The position numbers were made by a program, and so were the translations under genes. Below are positions 43,437 through 51,814 of a stretch of DNA of 64,000 nt, piece after piece. Within the stretch, counting starts at the first letter, position 1; each line of letters starts with the position of its first letter. The notes below the pieces were generated by a model. The model saw only the letters and a list, made by a program, of their open reading frames with translations. It was not told where the DNA came from and made no database searches. The DNA is taken from positions 3,100,001 to 3,164,000 of the forward strand of contig NZ_CP018335.1 of the NCBI RefSeq assembly GCF_001902295.1. The letters run 5' to 3'. Source of the stretch: Clostridium kluyveri. GTDB taxonomy: Bacteria; Bacillota; Clostridia; Clostridiales; Clostridiaceae.

Positions 43437-43480
43437 AATTCACAATTCACAATTTACAGTTCACAACTCACAATTTGTAA
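43437..43480. repeat. Short degenerate tandem repeat between purH and purD
   Basis: CAATTCACAATTCACAATTT and AGTTCACAACTCACAATTTG repeat the unit TTCACAA five times with variation. Similar words occur before rlmCD. It is a simple repeat between genes. Confidence 0.6.
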
Positions 43481-43481
43481 T

Positions 43482-44981
43482 TTAATGTTTAAAATGTCTT
43501 ACCCCTGTAAATACCATTGATATTCCATTTTTATTGCATTCTTCTATGGAGTCCTTATCTCTTACAGAACCTCCTGGCTGAATTATTGCCTTTATTCCGT
43601 ATTTTGCAGCTTCACAAACTACATCATTAAATGGGAAAAATGCATCAGATGCAAGTACTACTCCATCTCCTGCCCTATCCAGTGCATGACAAGTAGGCCA
43701 TATTCTATTCACCTGGCCTCCCCCAATACCTTTAGCCATAAAATCCTTAACTACTACAATGGCATTTGATTTTACATATTTACATACTTTCATTCCAAAA
43801 ATCAAATTATCTATTTCCTCTTTTGAAGGTTTTTCATCCGTAACTACTTCCATGTTTTCTACTAGTTTGTCGTCCGCAGACTGCACCAGTATTCCTCCAT
43901 CTACTTTAGCTATTTCCATACTATTAGTTGGTTTTACACTGCATTTAATTATTCTCAAATTTTTCTTTTCCATCAATACTTTTAAAGCTTCTTCATCAAA
44001 ATCCGGTGCAATAACTATTTCAACAAAAATTTTTGATATTTCCTCTGCAGTTTTTACATCCAATTTTCTATTTACAGCTATAATTCCTCCAAAAATCGAG
44101 GTAGGGTCACATTCATAGGTTTTAACATAAGCTTCATACAGATCTTTTCCAAGTGCCACACCACAAGGAGTGTTATGTTTAACTGCCACACAGCATATTT
44201 CTTCAAATTCATTTACTACTTTCCAGGCTATATCCATATCTTTTATGTTATTATATGAAAGCTGTTTACCATTTAGCTGGGTAAAATCTTTCATAGGGGC
44301 AGTTCCTGCTGTGGCAGTATAATAAGCTGCACTCTGGTGTGGATTTTCTCCATATCTTAAATTATCCATCTTTTTATAAGAAAGACTTAAATATTCGGGA
44401 TACTCTTCTTCCAGCAGAAAATTGCTTATAGCCCCGTCATAAGCAGACATTAAATTAAATACTTTTCCCGCCAATCTTTTTCTAAAGTCATAGGGTACAT
44501 CTCCCTTTGAATCTATTTCTTCAATTAATTTTGAGTAGTCTCCTACATCTGTAACTACTATTACGTCCTTAAAATTTTTAGCAGCAGCCCTTATCATGGT
44601 AGGCCCGCCTATATCTATAAATTCCACCTTTTCCTCAAAGGTAATATTGTCATCTACTTTATCAAAGAAAGGATACAAGTTTACTACTACCATATCTATA
44701 GGAAAAATATCCTTTTTAGCTATGGTATCCATATGTTCTTTATTATCTCTTTTGGCAAGTATACCTGAATGTATAACTGGATGAAGAGTTTTTACCCTTC
44801 CATCTAATATTTCATCAAAACCTGTAATTTTTGACACTTCTGTAACCTGTATATCATTTTGTTCCAGGTACTTATAGGTACCTCCTGTGGATATTAACTC
44901 CACTCCTTTATTTTTTAAAAATTGTGCCAACTCCAATAAGCCTTCTTTATTATAAACACTTATTAATGCACGATTTATCAT
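43482..44981 (-). CDS. purH: Bifunctional AICAR formyltransferase / IMP cyclohydrolase
   Basis: The 499-residue protein has the N-terminal IMP cyclohydrolase domain (ALISVYNKEGLLELA, ELISTGGTYKYL, DGRVKTLHPVIHSGIL) and the C-terminal transformylase (LRYGENPHQSAAYY, VKHNTPCG, ATDPxS-like DPTSIFGGIIA, and SDAFFPFNDVV, IQPGGSVRDKD). It catalyses the last two steps to IMP. It follows purN by 19 bases. Confidence 0.97.
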   Translation of the reverse strand: MINRALISVYNKEGLLELAQFLKNKGVELISTGGTYKYLEQNDIQVTEVSKITGFDEILDGRVKTLHPVIHSGILAKRDNKEHMDTIAKKDIFPIDMVVVNLYPFFDKVDDNITFEEKVEFIDIGGPTMIRAAAKNFKDVIVVTDVGDYSKLIEEIDSKGDVPYDFRKRLAGKVFNLMSAYDGAISNFLLEEEYPEYLSLSYKKMDNLRYGENPHQSAAYYTATAGTAPMKDFTQLNGKQLSYNNIKDMDIAWKVVNEFEEICCVAVKHNTPCGVALGKDLYEAYVKTYECDPTSIFGGIIAVNRKLDVKTAEEISKIFVEIVIAPDFDEEALKVLMEKKNLRIIKCSVKPTNSMEIAKVDGGILVQSADDKLVENMEVVTDEKPSKEEIDNLIFGMKVCKYVKSNAIVVVKDFMAKGIGGGQVNRIWPTCHALDRAGDGVVLASDAFFPFNDVVCEAAKYGIKAIIQPGGSVRDKDSIEECNKNGISMVFTGVRHFKH

Positions 44982-45000
44982 ATTTAAGCCTCCAATTACT

Positions 45001-45615
45001 TTATTTATAAATTTTTACTCTTTTCCCTTCCACTACTACTTTATCCTCAGAAATTAGCTTAATTACCTTTGGAAGAGCTTTATGCTCCTCCTTTAGCACC
45101 CTCTGTTGAAGTTCCTCTGGAGTATCTTCAAAATATACAGGTACTGCCTCCTGAAATATTATAGGTCCGCTGTCTGTACCTTCATCTACAAAATGTACGG
45201 TACACCCTGATATTTTAACTCCATGTTCCAGTACTTTTTCATGAACCTTTATGCCATACATGCCATCTCCACAGAAGGAAGGTATAAGGGAAGGATGTAT
45301 ATTAATCATTTTATTTTTAAATTTTGAAATCAAATTACCTTTTAGTATAGAAAGCCAGCCTGCACACACTATTAATTCAACTCTATTATGTAAAAGTTTC
45401 AGTATTTCATCGGAGATATTAGATTTATAAATTTTTCTATCCAATACGTGATATTCAATATTATTTTTTTTTGCCCTTTCCAGAGCATACACTCCAGGCC
45501 TGTCACTTATTAAAATATCTATAATACAATTTTTTAAATACCCACTATGGACAGCATCTATTATGGACTGAAAATCAGTACCTCCCCCTGAAGCCAAAAC
45601 TGCTATTTTAAACAT
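45001..45615 (-). CDS. purN: Phosphoribosylglycinamide formyltransferase
   Basis: The 204-residue protein starts MFKIAVLASGGGTDFQSII. The folate-binding and catalytic parts are present: INIHPSLIPSF (catalytic Asn-His), HEKVLEHGVKISGCTVHFVDEGTDSGPII. It transfers a formyl group to glycinamide ribonucleotide. The C-terminus is of normal length. It overlaps purM by 13 bases, indicating translational coupling. Confidence 0.96.
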   Translation of the reverse strand: MFKIAVLASGGGTDFQSIIDAVHSGYLKNCIIDILISDRPGVYALERAKKNNIEYHVLDRKIYKSNISDEILKLLHNRVELIVCAGWLSILKGNLISKFKNKMINIHPSLIPSFCGDGMYGIKVHEKVLEHGVKISGCTVHFVDEGTDSGPIIFQEAVPVYFEDTPEELQQRVLKEEHKALPKVIKLISEDKVVVEGKRVKIYK

Positions 45616-46598
45616 ACCCTTTTTTCCCTTCTTTTCACATGTCCAATGATATAGGCTTTTTCCCCCATCTCATTCAAATCCTTTATTATATTTGGAGCAT
45701 CTTTACTATCTACACAAAGTACAAAGCCTATTCCCATATTATAAGTATTGTACATATGTTCCTCATCCACACCTAAATCCATTATATATTTAAATATCTC
45801 AGGCATCTCAAAACTATTTTTATCTATAACCGCTGTAAAATCTTCTTTAAACATTCTCGGTATATTTTCATAAAAACCTCCCCCTGTTATGTGAGCCATG
45901 GCTTTTATTTTAAACTTCTCCAAAAGTTTTAAGACTGGTTTTACATATATCTTTGTAGGAGTTAAAAGCACTTCGCCCAAGGCACTTCCAAAGAAGTCAA
46001 CTTGAAAGTTATCTACAAGTTTCCTAACCAAAGAGTATCCATTGCTGTGTACTCCACTTGAGGCTATTCCAACAAGTACATCTCCTTCTTCTACAGTACT
46101 TCCATTTATTATATTGTCTTTTTCCACAACTCCCACAGCAAATCCTGCCATATCATATTCTCCTTTGGAGTAAAAGCCCGGCATCTCAGCTGTCTCTCCC
46201 CCAATTAGTGCACAACCTGCATCCATGCATCCTTTCGATATTCCTTTAACCAATTCCGCTGCTACTTCTGCCTCTAAATCGGAACAAGCCAAATAATCCA
46301 GAAAAAACAGTGGTTTTGCACCATGACATAAAATATCATTAACACACATGGCAACGCAATCTATTCCTACAGTATCATATATTTTCATTTCAAAAGCTAT
46401 TTTAAGCTTTGTTCCAACTCCATCTGTTCCAGATACAAGTACTGGATTTTTGTACTTGCCAAGTTCAAACATACCTGCAAAGCTTCCAAGTCCATTTAAA
46501 ACTCCTGGAATAAAAGTCTGCGCAGAATATTCCTTCATAAGTTTTACAGACTTATACCCCTCTTCAATATTTACACCAGAATCCTTATATGTTACCAT
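45603..46598 (-). CDS. purM: Phosphoribosylformylglycinamidine cyclo-ligase
   Basis: The 331-residue protein has the AIR-synthetase signatures: VLVSGTDGVGTKLKIA, YDTVGIDCVAMCVNDIL, GAKPLFFLDYLA, GETAEMPGFY, GIASSGVHSNGYSLVRK and AHITGGGFYENIPR. It closes the imidazole ring to give AIR. It is encoded between purF and purN in the conserved order. Confidence 0.97.
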   Translation of the reverse strand: MVTYKDSGVNIEEGYKSVKLMKEYSAQTFIPGVLNGLGSFAGMFELGKYKNPVLVSGTDGVGTKLKIAFEMKIYDTVGIDCVAMCVNDILCHGAKPLFFLDYLACSDLEAEVAAELVKGISKGCMDAGCALIGGETAEMPGFYSKGEYDMAGFAVGVVEKDNIINGSTVEEGDVLVGIASSGVHSNGYSLVRKLVDNFQVDFFGSALGEVLLTPTKIYVKPVLKLLEKFKIKAMAHITGGGFYENIPRMFKEDFTAVIDKNSFEMPEIFKYIMDLGVDEEHMYNTYNMGIGFVLCVDSKDAPNIIKDLNEMGEKAYIIGHVKRREKRVCLK

Positions 46599-46611
46599 AG
46601 TATACCTTCCT

Positions 46612-48063
46612 TTACTCTAAATAATTTTTATTTTTCTCCATAGGGGCTGATATAGGATATACCCCACTAAAACATCCAAGACAATATCCCTTATTTTCAT
46701 CATCACCATAATCAAGAGCTTCCAAAATTCCATCTATACTTATATATCCAAGGCTGTCCGCTCCTATTTCATCTCTTATTTCTTCTAATTTAGCATTGGA
46801 ACCTATAAGTTCATTCCTGTAAGGAGTATCAATACCAAAATAACAGGGATATTTAACTACAGGGGAAGAAACTCTAAAATGCACTTCTGTAGCTCCTGCT
46901 CTTCTCAATATTTCCACAAGTTTTTTACTGGTAGTACCTCTAACTATTGAATCATCTACAATTATCACCCTTTTACCTTCTACATTTACTTTAAGAGGAT
47001 TAAGTTTTACAGCCACTGCTTTAGATCTAAGTTCTTTAGAAGGAGATATAAAAGTTCTTCCCACATATTTATTTTTTATAAAACCTATACCATAGGGTAT
47101 TCCTGATTCTTCTGAATATCCTATGGCAGCTGGTATGCCAGAGTCAGGAACCCCGATTACCACATCTGCTTCTACTGGATTTTCCCTGTAAAGTATTCTT
47201 CCAGCTTTCAGTCTTGAAGTATATACATTTATTCCATCTATGGTACTATCCGGTCTTGCAAAATATATATATTCAAAAGAACAGGTTTCACATTTTGTCT
47301 TTTCTGCAAAATTTATGGATGTAACCCCCTCTTTATTTATTATAACAATTTCTCCCGGCTCTACATCCCTTATAAAATTAGCACCTATGGAATCCAGGGC
47401 ACAACTTTCGGAACAGAGTATGTAATCTCCATTCAATTCTCCCATACAAAGCGGCCTTATTCCATTTGGATCTCTTACCCCTATAAGCTCATTTTCTGTT
47501 AAAATTACAGTGGCATAGGAACCTTTAACCGCCTGTACTGCATCTACTACAGCTTTTCCTATATCTTTTTTTGATCCCCTTGCAATAAGGCTTAAAATAA
47601 TTTCTGTGTCTATAGATGTTTGAAAGATATATCCTGCTTCTTCTAGAAGATCCCTTATAATATCCGCATTTACTAAATTTCCATTGTGGGCTATAGCAAT
47701 AGAACCTAATTTATACTGTGCTATAAGAGGTTGTGCATTATTCAAACTACTAGCTCCTGCAGTAGAATATCTAACGTGTCCTATTGCACTATTACCCTTT
47801 AGTCCATTTAACAATTCCCTGTGAAATACATCAGAAACCAATCCCATTTCCTTATGATACTTTAATTCACTTCCATCTGAAACTACAATTCCTGCACTTT
47901 CCTGCCCTCTATGTTGAAGAGCATAAAGGCCATAGTAGGTCAAAGATGCCACGTCTATATTATTTTTAGAAAATACCCCAAATACTCCACACTCATCCTT
48001 AAATTTATCTTCTTCCATATCAATGCAGGAGCACTCATTAAATTGCTCATTTAAACCACTCAT
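46612..48063 (-). CDS. purF: Amidophosphoribosyltransferase
   Basis: The product is 483 residues from the ATG after AAAAGGAGAG; the longer frame lacks a ribosome site. A propeptide of about 24 residues precedes the catalytic Cys in DECGVFGVF. Gln-amidotransferase motifs ALQHRGQESAGI and the PRPP loop VIIVDDSIVRGTTS are present. The Cys residues in CETCSF and GYCLGCFSG fit the iron-sulfur cluster of the Bacillus-type enzyme. It catalyses the committed step. Confidence 0.97.
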   Translation of the reverse strand: MSGLNEQFNECSCIDMEEDKFKDECGVFGVFSKNNIDVASLTYYGLYALQHRGQESAGIVVSDGSELKYHKEMGLVSDVFHRELLNGLKGNSAIGHVRYSTAGASSLNNAQPLIAQYKLGSIAIAHNGNLVNADIIRDLLEEAGYIFQTSIDTEIILSLIARGSKKDIGKAVVDAVQAVKGSYATVILTENELIGVRDPNGIRPLCMGELNGDYILCSESCALDSIGANFIRDVEPGEIVIINKEGVTSINFAEKTKCETCSFEYIYFARPDSTIDGINVYTSRLKAGRILYRENPVEADVVIGVPDSGIPAAIGYSEESGIPYGIGFIKNKYVGRTFISPSKELRSKAVAVKLNPLKVNVEGKRVIIVDDSIVRGTTSKKLVEILRRAGATEVHFRVSSPVVKYPCYFGIDTPYRNELIGSNAKLEEIRDEIGADSLGYISIDGILEALDYGDDENKGYCLGCFSGVYPISAPMEKNKNYLE

Positions 48064-48103
48064 TAAAATTTCTCTCCTTTTTACCATAAATAGTAGAATG
48101 AAA

Positions 48104-48811
48104 TTAGTTGTCACTTATTCTTCTTAGTATTTCTTCATAAGCTTCCTTTACATTTCCCATATCACGTCTGAATCTATCCTTATCCAATTTCTCATTGGTT
48201 ACTGCATCCCATAATCTGCAGGTATCTGGAGATATCTCATCTGCAAGCACTATTTTATCTTTAAATTTTCCAAATTCTAATTTGAAGTCTATAAGTTTTA
48301 TACCTAGTTTTCTAAAAAACAACTCAAGTATATCATTTATGGAAGCTGTCATGTCATATATGGTTTTAAGTTCATCCCAGGTGGCAATTCCTATTGCAAC
48401 TGCATGATAATCATTTATAATCGGGTCTCCCAAACTGTCATCTTTATAGCTTAATTCAAACACAGTAGTTTTAAGAGGTGTTCCCTCTTCAAGACCCAGT
48501 CTTTTTGCCATACTTCCTGCAGCTACATTTCTCACTATTACCTCTAGTGGTATTATATCTACTTTTTTACAGAGCTGCTCTCTATCATTCAATTTTTTCT
48601 CAAAATGAGTTGGTATGTTATTTTTTTCTAACAGCTCAAACAAACTGGAAGTAATATTATTATTAAGTATTCCTTTATCAGTAATCTGTCCCTTTTTTTC
48701 ACCATTGAATGCTGTAGCATCATCTTTATAATAAATTATTACTTTATCCTTATCATCTGTTTCATACACTTTTTTTGCTTTTCCCTGATAAATCATTTCT
48801 CCTTTTTTCAT
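48104..48811 (-). CDS. purC: SAICAR synthetase
   Basis: The 235-residue protein shows the family motifs GEMIYQGKAKKVYET, YYKDDATAFNGEKKG, IIPLEVIVRNVAAGSM, KLEFGKF and LADEISPDTCRLWD. It joins aspartate to CAIR. It lies two bases after purE, showing translational coupling, and 40 bases before the purF start. Confidence 0.97.
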   Translation of the reverse strand: MKKGEMIYQGKAKKVYETDDKDKVIIYYKDDATAFNGEKKGQITDKGILNNNITSSLFELLEKNNIPTHFEKKLNDREQLCKKVDIIPLEVIVRNVAAGSMAKRLGLEEGTPLKTTVFELSYKDDSLGDPIINDYHAVAIGIATWDELKTIYDMTASINDILELFFRKLGIKLIDFKLEFGKFKDKIVLADEISPDTCRLWDAVTNEKLDKDRFRRDMGNVKEAYEEILRRISDN

Positions 48812-48813
48812 CT

Positions 48814-49293
48814 TTACAATTCAACCCCTTCTCCATTTTCCATTATAAATTTTTCTTTCATATTTTTTCTATACTCAACCAATTTTTCTCTAATTTCAGG
48901 ATACTTAAGTGCTAAAATTTGTACTGCCAGCATACCTCCATTATAACTGTTATTTATTCCAACAGTAGCTACAGGTATGGATTTTGGCATCTGAACTATT
49001 GAAAAAAGAGAATCAAGCCCAGAAAGTGCTGCATTCAGTGGAACTCCTATAACAGGAATAACAGTTTTAGATGCTATGACTCCTGGAAGGTGAGCCGCAA
49101 GTCCAGCACCGGCAATAATACATTCACAATTTTCCCTCTCTAATTTCTCTATAGTCTGTAAAAGCTCTTCAGGTACTCTATGTGCCGACAAAATAAAAGC
49201 CTCATAACCAATATTAAATTCTTTTAAGGCTTTAGCAGCACCTTTCATCTTTTCTATATCAGATTTACTGCCAAATATAATTGCAACTTTCAT
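48814..49293 (-). CDS. purE: N5-carboxyaminoimidazole ribonucleotide mutase
   Basis: The 159-residue protein has the class I PurE core: FGSKSDIEKMKGAA, ILSAHRVPEELL, CIIAGAGLAAHLPGVIASKTVIPVIGVPL and MPKSIPVATVGINN. It starts after AAGGAGGATTCAG and is the first gene of the operon, immediately downstream of the guanine riboswitch and terminator. Confidence 0.97.
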   Translation of the reverse strand: MKVAIIFGSKSDIEKMKGAAKALKEFNIGYEAFILSAHRVPEELLQTIEKLERENCECIIAGAGLAAHLPGVIASKTVIPVIGVPLNAALSGLDSLFSIVQMPKSIPVATVGINNSYNGGMLAVQILALKYPEIREKLVEYRKNMKEKFIMENGEGVEL

Positions 49294-49404
49294 CTGAATC
49301 CTCCTTAAAATTTTATAGGTTTCAGAGATATATTAAATAAAAAACAGGTAGGTATTTCATCTGATATTTATTTTTCCATATCTGAACCTAAAATATTTCA
49401 TAAA

Positions 49405-49453
49405 TATAAAAAAAGATTTCATAAACTCATAACTTTGAATCTATATGAAACCT
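49405..49453 (-). terminator. Riboswitch-controlled terminator of the pur operon
   Basis: AGGTTTCATA (complement of 49444-49453) pairs with TATGAAATCT (complement of 49414-49423) and is followed by TTTTTTTATA. It lies 58 bases downstream of the guanine aptamer, the usual place for its expression platform. Confidence 0.75.
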
Positions 49454-49510
49454 TAAAATCGACAAATTAATTTAAAACTTAACAAAGAACATCAAGCTTT
49501 AAAGGAATTC

Positions 49511-49578
49511 ATCCATAGACGGGAAATTTACGGCTTCCTGTAGAAACTCCTAAACCACATTATTAGGATTATATGGAT
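49511..49578 (-). promoter_or_regulatory. Guanine riboswitch aptamer of the pur operon
   Basis: On the minus strand P1 pairs ATCCATA with TATGGAT. The core reads TAATCCTAATAATGTGG, GTTTAGGAGTTTCTAC, AGGAAGCCGTAAATTTCC and CGTCTATGG. The conserved junction and loops are those of purine riboswitches, and the C before TATGG marks guanine over adenine. Guanine would stop transcription of purECFMNHD. Confidence 0.92.
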
Positions 49579-49602
49579 ACTTTATTTGTTTATGATATAA
49601 TT

Positions 49603-49631
49603 ATATTAACATATGAAATTATATAGTTCAA
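49603..49631 (-). promoter_or_regulatory. Promoter of the pur operon
   Basis: TTGAAC (complement of 49626-49631), a 17-base spacer and TAATAT (complement of 49603-49608) lie just upstream of the riboswitch. Confidence 0.6.
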
Positions 49632-49694
49632 TATATTAGACTTAATTTTCGATTCAATATTCGTGTATTTTAAAATCGCACTACATTTTACAGT

Positions 49695-49724
49695 AATAAT
49701 GTTCATACCATTACGAACATTATT
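49695..49724. promoter_or_regulatory. PurR-box-like inverted repeat
   Basis: AATAATGTTC (49695-49704) and GAACATTATT (49715-49724) form a perfect 10-bp inverted repeat with a 10-base spacer, in the divergent region between the pur operon and the SGNH gene. The CGAACATT arm resembles the PurBox of Bacillus PurR. The spacing differs from the usual 16-17 bases, so binding by PurR is a guess. Confidence 0.4.
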
Positions 49725-49776
49725 GTGATAATATCAAAACTAAAAAATTTTATTACAAGGAGGAAAAGTATTTTCA

Positions 49777-50355
49777 ATGAAATTAATATGCCTAGGAGAT
49801 AGTTTAACTTCGGGATATGGAGTCTTTAAAGAAGATTGTTGGGTATCTCTTATAAGGGATCTATTAAAAATTGAAGTTTTGAACAAAGGAATAAATGGAG
49901 ATACCATGCCTGGAATGTCATCCCGTTCCTATAGAGATGTGGTTAATAATCATCCGACTCATGTAATTATACTTGGAGGCTCTAATGACTTTATGGCTGG
50001 CAGACGTCTAAAACTTGTAACAGACAATTTAACTGAAATAATAAAAGAATCTTTAAATGAAGGAATAATCCCTATAGTAGGCACAGAACCCATCATAGAT
50101 AAAACACTGGCTGAAAGAAAATGGGACGGAACTGTAGATTATGATAAAATAAATATTCTACTGAACCATTATAGAAATTGGATATTGGACTTTTGCACCA
50201 AAAATAATATTTATTACATAGATCTTTATACCTGCTTTCTTGAACAATTAAAAACAACGGATAACAGCTCTCTATTTATAGATGGCATACACCCCACAAA
50301 AACAGGTCATAAATTAATAGCAGAATGTATCTTGAATTTTTTCAGAACTCTTTAG
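49777..50355 (+). CDS. SGNH/GDSL-type esterase
   Basis: The 192-residue protein has block I CLGDSLTSGYG (nucleophile Ser), NKGINGDTMPGM (block II), ILGGSNDF (block III) and IDGIHPTKTGH (block V, Asp and His). It has no signal peptide. SGNH hydrolases act on lipid or carbohydrate esters; the substrate is not clear. It is divergent from the pur operon and starts after AAGGAGGAAAAG. Confidence 0.92.
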   Translation: MKLICLGDSLTSGYGVFKEDCWVSLIRDLLKIEVLNKGINGDTMPGMSSRSYRDVVNNHPTHVIILGGSNDFMAGRRLKLVTDNLTEIIKESLNEGIIPIVGTEPIIDKTLAERKWDGTVDYDKINILLNHYRNWILDFCTKNNIYYIDLYTCFLEQLKTTDNSSLFIDGIHPTKTGHKLIAECILNFFRTL

Positions 50356-50384
50356 AATGCCTAAATTACAGTATTTTGAAAAAA

Positions 50385-50425
50385 GAAGAAGATGGGGGTA
50401 CAGCTAATTCTAGCCTTCGGATAAA
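50385..50425 (+). repeat. Intergenic repeat, partial copy
   Basis: GAAGAAGATGGGGGTA and TAGCCTTCGGATAAA, separated by 10 bases, recur in the same arrangement at 51667-51707. It is a short copy of the structured element described there. Confidence 0.65.
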
Positions 50426-50564
50426 CATTTTGGTATTAGCCTACTCTATATTGAATTCTAATGGGGAAAGTGGTATACTTAAATCGAAATATAAGTTATA
50501 TAATATTTAAAATTATAATATGTGTTTTACTAAATACTTATATTATAGAGGAGGATTTATTAAA

Positions 50565-50756
50565 ATGAATACTACTTACTGCCTTTCCCATATACCCGAA
50601 GAGATAAAAAAGCAGGTAACAGATTTAATATCCAAATCTGGAATACCAGCAGAAGATTTTATAAAGGGACTAGCTGATTACTATAATGTAAAGAATGCAA
50701 AGGCAGATTCAATAGTCCTTGATTATTCAAATTACTGGAATAGTTTCGTAGATTAA
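50565..50756 (+). CDS. Small unknown protein
   Basis: The product is 63 residues starting at the ATG after GAGGAGGATTTATT. Sequence: a helical, mildly acidic protein (IPEEIKKQVTDLISKSG, then PAEDFIKGLADYYNVK). No family is recognised. It has a clean ribosome site and a terminator directly after it, so it is probably a real gene. Confidence 0.65.
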   Translation: MNTTYCLSHIPEEIKKQVTDLISKSGIPAEDFIKGLADYYNVKNAKADSIVLDYSNYWNSFVD

Positions 50757-50771
50757 TACATGTTGAAATTC

Positions 50772-50798
50772 ATACCTTATAGCCAAGCTATAAGGTAT
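50772..50798 (+). terminator. Terminator of the 63-residue protein gene
   Basis: ATACCTTATAGC-CAA-GCTATAAGGTAT is a perfect 12-bp stem followed by ATTTTA. It may also serve the convergent gene. Confidence 0.8.
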
Positions 50799-50809
50799 AT
50801 TTTATGATA

Positions 50810-51400
50810 TTAATATATTTTAAAAAGTTTATACAAATAATATTTCCACAGGGCAGGTATTTCCCTGATATACCCTGTAATTTCCCTGTTCTTATAGGGA
50901 TACACAAATACTCCTGAATAACTTCCCTCTATCCCATGGCTTTCAGCCATTAAAGATGCTCTTTTTAAATGATATTTATTAGATATTATTACTGCAGTTT
51001 TAAAACCTTTCTCCTCCATTATCTTTTTAGAATTTGATAAATTCTCCATGGTAGACATAGATTTGTCCTCCATTATTACCCTTGATGAATCCACTCCCTT
51101 ATACACCAGATAATTCTTCATAGCTTTGGCTTCTGATACATTTTCTCCCGGACCTTTTCCCCCAGAAACAATTATATAATCTCCATAGCCTTTATCATAA
51201 AGCTCAAGACCTTTATTCAACCTCCATATGAGAAAAGGACTTGGAGTGCTGCCATAAACCCTGCATCCCAGCACAATTATACAATCTGATTTTTTAGGTT
51301 TTGCATTTTTCCCAAAATAAATTATCTGAATTTCTGTTATTAAAGTGAATAAAAATACAACAATTATAAAATACAATACAAATTTAATACATTTTTTCAT
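50810..51400 (-). CDS. YdcF/SanA-family (DUF218) membrane-anchored protein
   Basis: The product is 196 residues, starting MKKCIKFVL after AGGTGG. A signal-anchor helix spans about 5-25. The DUF218 core follows: DCIIVLGCRVYGSTPS, YIIVSGGKGPGENVSEA, VDSSRVIMEDKSMSTMENL and VIISNKYHLKRA. The E. coli relatives ElyC and SanA affect envelope biogenesis. The exact role here is unknown. Confidence 0.85.
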   Translation of the reverse strand: MKKCIKFVLYFIIVVFLFTLITEIQIIYFGKNAKPKKSDCIIVLGCRVYGSTPSPFLIWRLNKGLELYDKGYGDYIIVSGGKGPGENVSEAKAMKNYLVYKGVDSSRVIMEDKSMSTMENLSNSKKIMEEKGFKTAVIISNKYHLKRASLMAESHGIEGSYSGVFVYPYKNREITGYIREIPALWKYYLYKLFKIY

Positions 51401-51524
51401 ATAAACCACCTAAAATTATCCTCTTTAATATCATAAATTATTAAAGATATAATTTCAATCCAATATGATTTAACAATCTATTAACAACTAGTCGAATTTT
51501 AACATTAAATCAAGTGATTCTTAA

Positions 51525-51707
51525 GTTCAGGTGGAGTTTGCTTGTAAGGAATACCTTTCTCCAGCTGAACCTTATTAACAGTATTCTTAGTGTCTTTAGC
51601 ACTTAGAATACTTATCCTTTAGGGGAAGAACTTATCCAGGGGTGTAGCAGTGCTTATCCCCACTTTGAAGAAGATGGGGGTATTAGCAATGGTAGCCTTC
51701 GGATAAA
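51525..51707. repeat. Structured intergenic element
   Basis: Three hairpins follow one another: 51525-51536 with 51559-51570, 51582-51592 with 51600-51610 (perfect but one mismatch), and 51655-51662 with 51675-51682. The last part (51667-51707) matches 50385-50425. No coding frame is present. It could be an ncRNA or a repeated element spread in the genome. The rest of 51410-51814 holds only a terminator. Confidence 0.5.
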
Positions 51708-51741
51708 AACAACCCGTTGAAAACTATTAGTCTTCAACGAG
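51704..51741 (-). terminator. Terminator of the purine permease gene
   Basis: CTCGTTGAA and TTCAACGGG (complement of 51733-51741 and 51713-51721) pair with one mismatch and are followed by TTGTTTTTATCC on the minus strand. Confidence 0.75.
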
Positions 51742-51814
51742 CTTTACCCTGCATTTACTCAAAATTTTTTAATTAAAATATCAATAATAAGTTCAAATAG
51801 ATTTAACATGGATT

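Noticed and set aside
43437..43480. Possible CRISPR-like repeat
   Set aside because: Units are 7-10 bases and degenerate, with no spacers; it is a simple tandem repeat.
50325..50510. 61-codon frame after the SGNH gene
   Set aside because: It overlaps the SGNH stop and consists largely of the intergenic repeat copy; no ribosome site is present.
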